33,783 bases of DNA. Origin: Candidatus Babelota bacterium (GTDB lineage: Bacteria > Babelota > Babeliae > Babelales > JAHIUU01). Shown in pieces: positions 32,116 to 33,783 of the stretch. The translations under genes were made by a program, and so were the position numbers. The notes under the pieces were generated by a model. It ran no database searches. It was not told the origin of the DNA and saw nothing but the letters and a program-made list of their open reading frames with translations. The number at the start of each line of letters is the position of its first letter. The stretch's first letter is position 1. The DNA is taken from positions 1 through 33,783 of the forward strand of contig JAHIUU010000009.1 in the NCBI GenBank assembly GCA_018817025.1, in the 5' to 3' direction.

Positions 32116-32567
32116 AGAAAGCCGCTTTTTTCGATCGCGATGGCACACTGATCAAAGACGTTTCGTATTTATCTTGTATCAGCGATGTTGAGTTGTTGCC
32201 CGGTGCTATTGACTTATGCTTGCGATTGCAGGCAGAGAACTATTTGTTGTTTGTTGTGACTAATCAGTCGGGGATTGGTAGGGGTTTATTAGATCATGAT
32301 TTTGTAGAAAAAACGCACCAGTATTTAGGACGGCTATTTGCAGATAATGGTGTTGTATTTACCCAGTTCTACTACTGTCCACATCATCCATCACAAAACT
32401 GTTTATGTCGCAAGCCGTCTCCTGGTATGTTGGCTCAGGCTTCACGGGAACACAATCTTGATTTGACGAGATCGCTTATGTTTGGAGACAGAGAAAGTGA
32501 TGTTCGAGCGGGAGTGACGGCTGGATGTAAGAGCTTTTATATAACGAAAGTGTTGGAGAATCTATGA
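32112..32567 (+). CDS. gmhB: D,D-heptose 1,7-bisphosphate phosphatase (HAD family)
   Basis: Removes the C7 phosphate in ADP-heptose synthesis for LPS. 151 residues. HAD motif I is F-D-R-D-G-T with D8 and D10, motif II is in V-T-N-Q-S-G, and motif IV is G-D-R-E-S-D with D126. The GmhB zinc site has C89, H91, C97 and C99, followed by R-K-P. The related histidinol phosphatase domain shares these features, but no histidine genes are near. The start is TTG (32112), overlapping the mrdA stop as TTGA, with AAGG upstream. It also overlaps the next gene by four bases (ATGA). Confidence 0.88.
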   Translation: MKKAAFFDRDGTLIKDVSYLSCISDVELLPGAIDLCLRLQAENYLLFVVTNQSGIGRGLLDHDFVEKTHQYLGRLFADNGVVFTQFYYCPHHPSQNCLCRKPSPGMLAQASREHNLDLTRSLMFGDRESDVRAGVTAGCKSFYITKVLENL

Positions 32568-33637
32568 AGCAGACGCAAAAAGTTACGGGTAATATTTTAT
32601 TGTTTTATGCCCATGATATTGGTGATGAAATTAGGCTCCATGAAGTACGGGACAAGGGATTGGTTCCTGTTCATGATGTTTCTCAATCACTTTATTTTAA
32701 AGATTATCATGTGCCGCTTGCATTTCGTCTTCTAGAAAAAAAGGGAGGGGAAACGCTTGAGCGAACCGACGCTGTTCTAAACAAGATGCACCATTTTGGT
32801 GTTGTTTCTTTTTGTTACAAAATTCCATTCGATGCATCGCTTGATCAGTTGAAACAGAAGGTAATTGAGGTTAAGGAGCGTTATGATAAGCAGAGTGATG
32901 TTGATGCAAGGTCTATTCTTAAGCAGATTAACCCTGCGGTAACAAGGCCACACTTCTACAATCTGAAAAACGATTACTTTGCGATTCATGTAAACCCGAT
33001 TGAGGGGAAACTGTCGGCAGATGAATTCCGTGAGCTGTACGGAGGCAAAATAGCCTCGCTTTTGCGGCTAGAGCTCCTCTCGCTTTCTGAGTATCAACAG
33101 GACGATATTCTTTCTGCGGTGACTGGGTACTATGGTCAAGATTTTATAATTATCGATGCTGAAGCGGCTTTTATCTATGACGATGAATATTTTGAGGCGA
33201 TGGAGTTTTTTGAATCGGCTAACGTGCAGCAGCTTGAGTTACAGTATTTCGATCGAATGCTCGATAAGAAATTGAACTATTTTTACCAGCAAGCGCCGCA
33301 CAAAATTCCACTGAGTGCCTATATTCCACTTGTTGGAAGACGGGTTGAGCTTCCGGCGACCAGACTGGCACGCTTACGAGTTGACATTTCGGTGATAACC
33401 GAGCGACTTGAGCATAGTATTAAAATGACCGGTGACGCATATTATTCAAAGCTTTATTATATGCTTGTTGACAAGCTTTCTTTGCGGGAGTGGCGCGATT
33501 CGTTGAACCGAAAACTCGATATTATTAGTGATCTCCAGCGGGTCCATCAGTCGCATCTCGACACGATTCATGAAGACATGCTGACACTGGTTATAATTAT
33601 TCTTATTGCTCTCGAGGTTGTTTTGGCGCTTTTTTAG
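32564..33637 (+). CDS. DUF155 / RMD1-family membrane-anchored protein
   Basis: 357 residues. The N-terminal region is mixed alpha/beta, with F-A-I-H-V and acidic helices. A long helical C-terminal part, with a likely coiled coil at about 285-335, ends in one membrane segment (last 17 residues, L-V-I-I-I-L-I-A-L-E). This arrangement, with R-x-x-x-L-N-x-K-L-D-I-I-x-D-L and H near the end, is that of the DUF155 (RMD1/Sif2) family, known from mitochondria of yeast and plants and from some bacteria. Its function in bacteria is not established. It is the last operon gene; the right terminal repeat begins five bases after the stop. Confidence 0.8.
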   Translation: MKQTQKVTGNILLFYAHDIGDEIRLHEVRDKGLVPVHDVSQSLYFKDYHVPLAFRLLEKKGGETLERTDAVLNKMHHFGVVSFCYKIPFDASLDQLKQKVIEVKERYDKQSDVDARSILKQINPAVTRPHFYNLKNDYFAIHVNPIEGKLSADEFRELYGGKIASLLRLELLSLSEYQQDDILSAVTGYYGQDFIIIDAEAAFIYDDEYFEAMEFFESANVQQLELQYFDRMLDKKLNYFYQQAPHKIPLSAYIPLVGRRVELPATRLARLRVDISVITERLEHSIKMTGDAYYSKLYYMLVDKLSLREWRDSLNRKLDIISDLQRVHQSHLDTIHEDMLTLVIIILIALEVVLALF

Positions 33638-33642
33638 CAATT

Positions 33643-33781
33643 TGTCCTGGTCCAGAAACATGTGAGACAAAACTCTTAAAAAAAGAGGTCTCCAACTGTT
33701 AAGGTTTTAATGTAAGTTAAACACCAGACAGAAGGAGACCAAAGTGCTTGCGTTTTATGCTTCTAAACGCACTATTGATAG
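33643..33781. repeat. Right terminal inverted repeat (139 bp, perfect)
   Basis: Exact reverse complement of 1-139. Two further bases (TA) follow it at the window end. A matching TA at the left would extend the repeat to 141 bases, a length that could equal an assembler overlap; this cannot be decided here. Confidence 0.95.
33664..33743 (+). promoter_or_regulatory. Candidate bistable RNA leader before the right-edge gene
   Basis: Fold 1: GAGAC (33664-33668), AAAA, CTCTT (33673-33677), five A, AAGAG, GTCTC (33688-33692). Fold 2: GGTCTCC-AA-CTGT (33687-33699) with ACAG-AA-GGAGACC (33728-33740). The Shine-Dalgarno AAGGAG (33732-33737) is inside the second arm of fold 2, and GTCTC is used by both folds. 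The design fits a translational on/off leader; no folding energies were computed. Confidence 0.45.
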
Positions 33782-33783
33782 TA
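33744..33783 (+). CDS. 5' end of an unknown repeated gene, running off the right edge
   Basis: GTG at 33744 with AAGGAG six bases upstream opens V/M-L-A-F-Y-A-S-K-R-T-I-D-S before the window ends. The same start is present in reverse at 38-1. The product cannot be assigned. Confidence 0.4.
   Translation, partial: MLAFYASKRTIDS

Noticed and set aside
1-33783. Linear virus or plasmid with terminal inverted repeats
   Set aside because: The content is single-copy chromosomal housekeeping genes with no replication, capsid or packaging gene; a chromosome piece between repeats is simpler.

Overview
The window looks like one chromosomal contig from a Gram-negative, probably host-associated bacterium with a reduced genome. 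My best guess is the Candidatus Dependentiae (TM6) group or a similar protist-associated lineage. That guess is inference from four things: secreted proteins with eukaryote-type RING and MYND zinc fingers, a chlamydia-like tRNA-guanine transglycosylase beside a queuosine-precursor transporter, a mevalonate-pathway enzyme, and peptidoglycan plus LPS-heptose genes. No rRNA, tRNA, CRISPR array, phage gene or complete transposase was found.

Layout. Positions 1-860 hold no convincing gene: a terminal inverted repeat, a structured repeat (A1), an orphan terminator and a palindromic repeat (B1). Next come mutS, a secreted hypothetical protein, and a second gene-free block (4356-4820) with a terminator and repeats B2 and A2. 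rdgB (minus) diverges from ssb and rplU. A long minus-strand block (6503-13465) carries ktrA, two ktrB paralogues, a DedA/YqaA-like membrane protein, glyS, mvaD and a membrane hypothetical. A yhhQ-type transporter and tgt (plus) converge on murB (minus), with overlapping 3' ends. A cell-wall cluster follows: amidase, membrane hypothetical, murD, ftsW. Then come a secreted RING protein, a periplasmic rhodanese (minus), cmk, PIN-PhoH ATPase (minus), a TGS-less thrS, a MYND protein, nth (minus), and a tight plus-strand operon xerC-mrdA-gmhB-DUF155.

How the genes work together. murB, murD, ftsW, mrdA (PBP2) and the amidase build and split peptidoglycan. gmhB points to heptose for LPS. mutS, nth, ssb, rdgB and xerC cover DNA and nucleotide maintenance. 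KtrA with two KtrB subunits handles potassium. YhhQ and Tgt look like a queuine salvage pair.

Most unusual: (1) the first and last 139 bases are perfect inverted copies, each ending in an outward-facing GTG start whose Shine-Dalgarno lies in one of two mutually exclusive hairpins, which suggests a repeated, RNA-regulated gene at both borders; (2) a family of intergenic palindromes whose outer stems differ between copies but stay complementary; (3) the two exported zinc-finger proteins as effector candidates; (4) the predicted queuine-specific Tgt.
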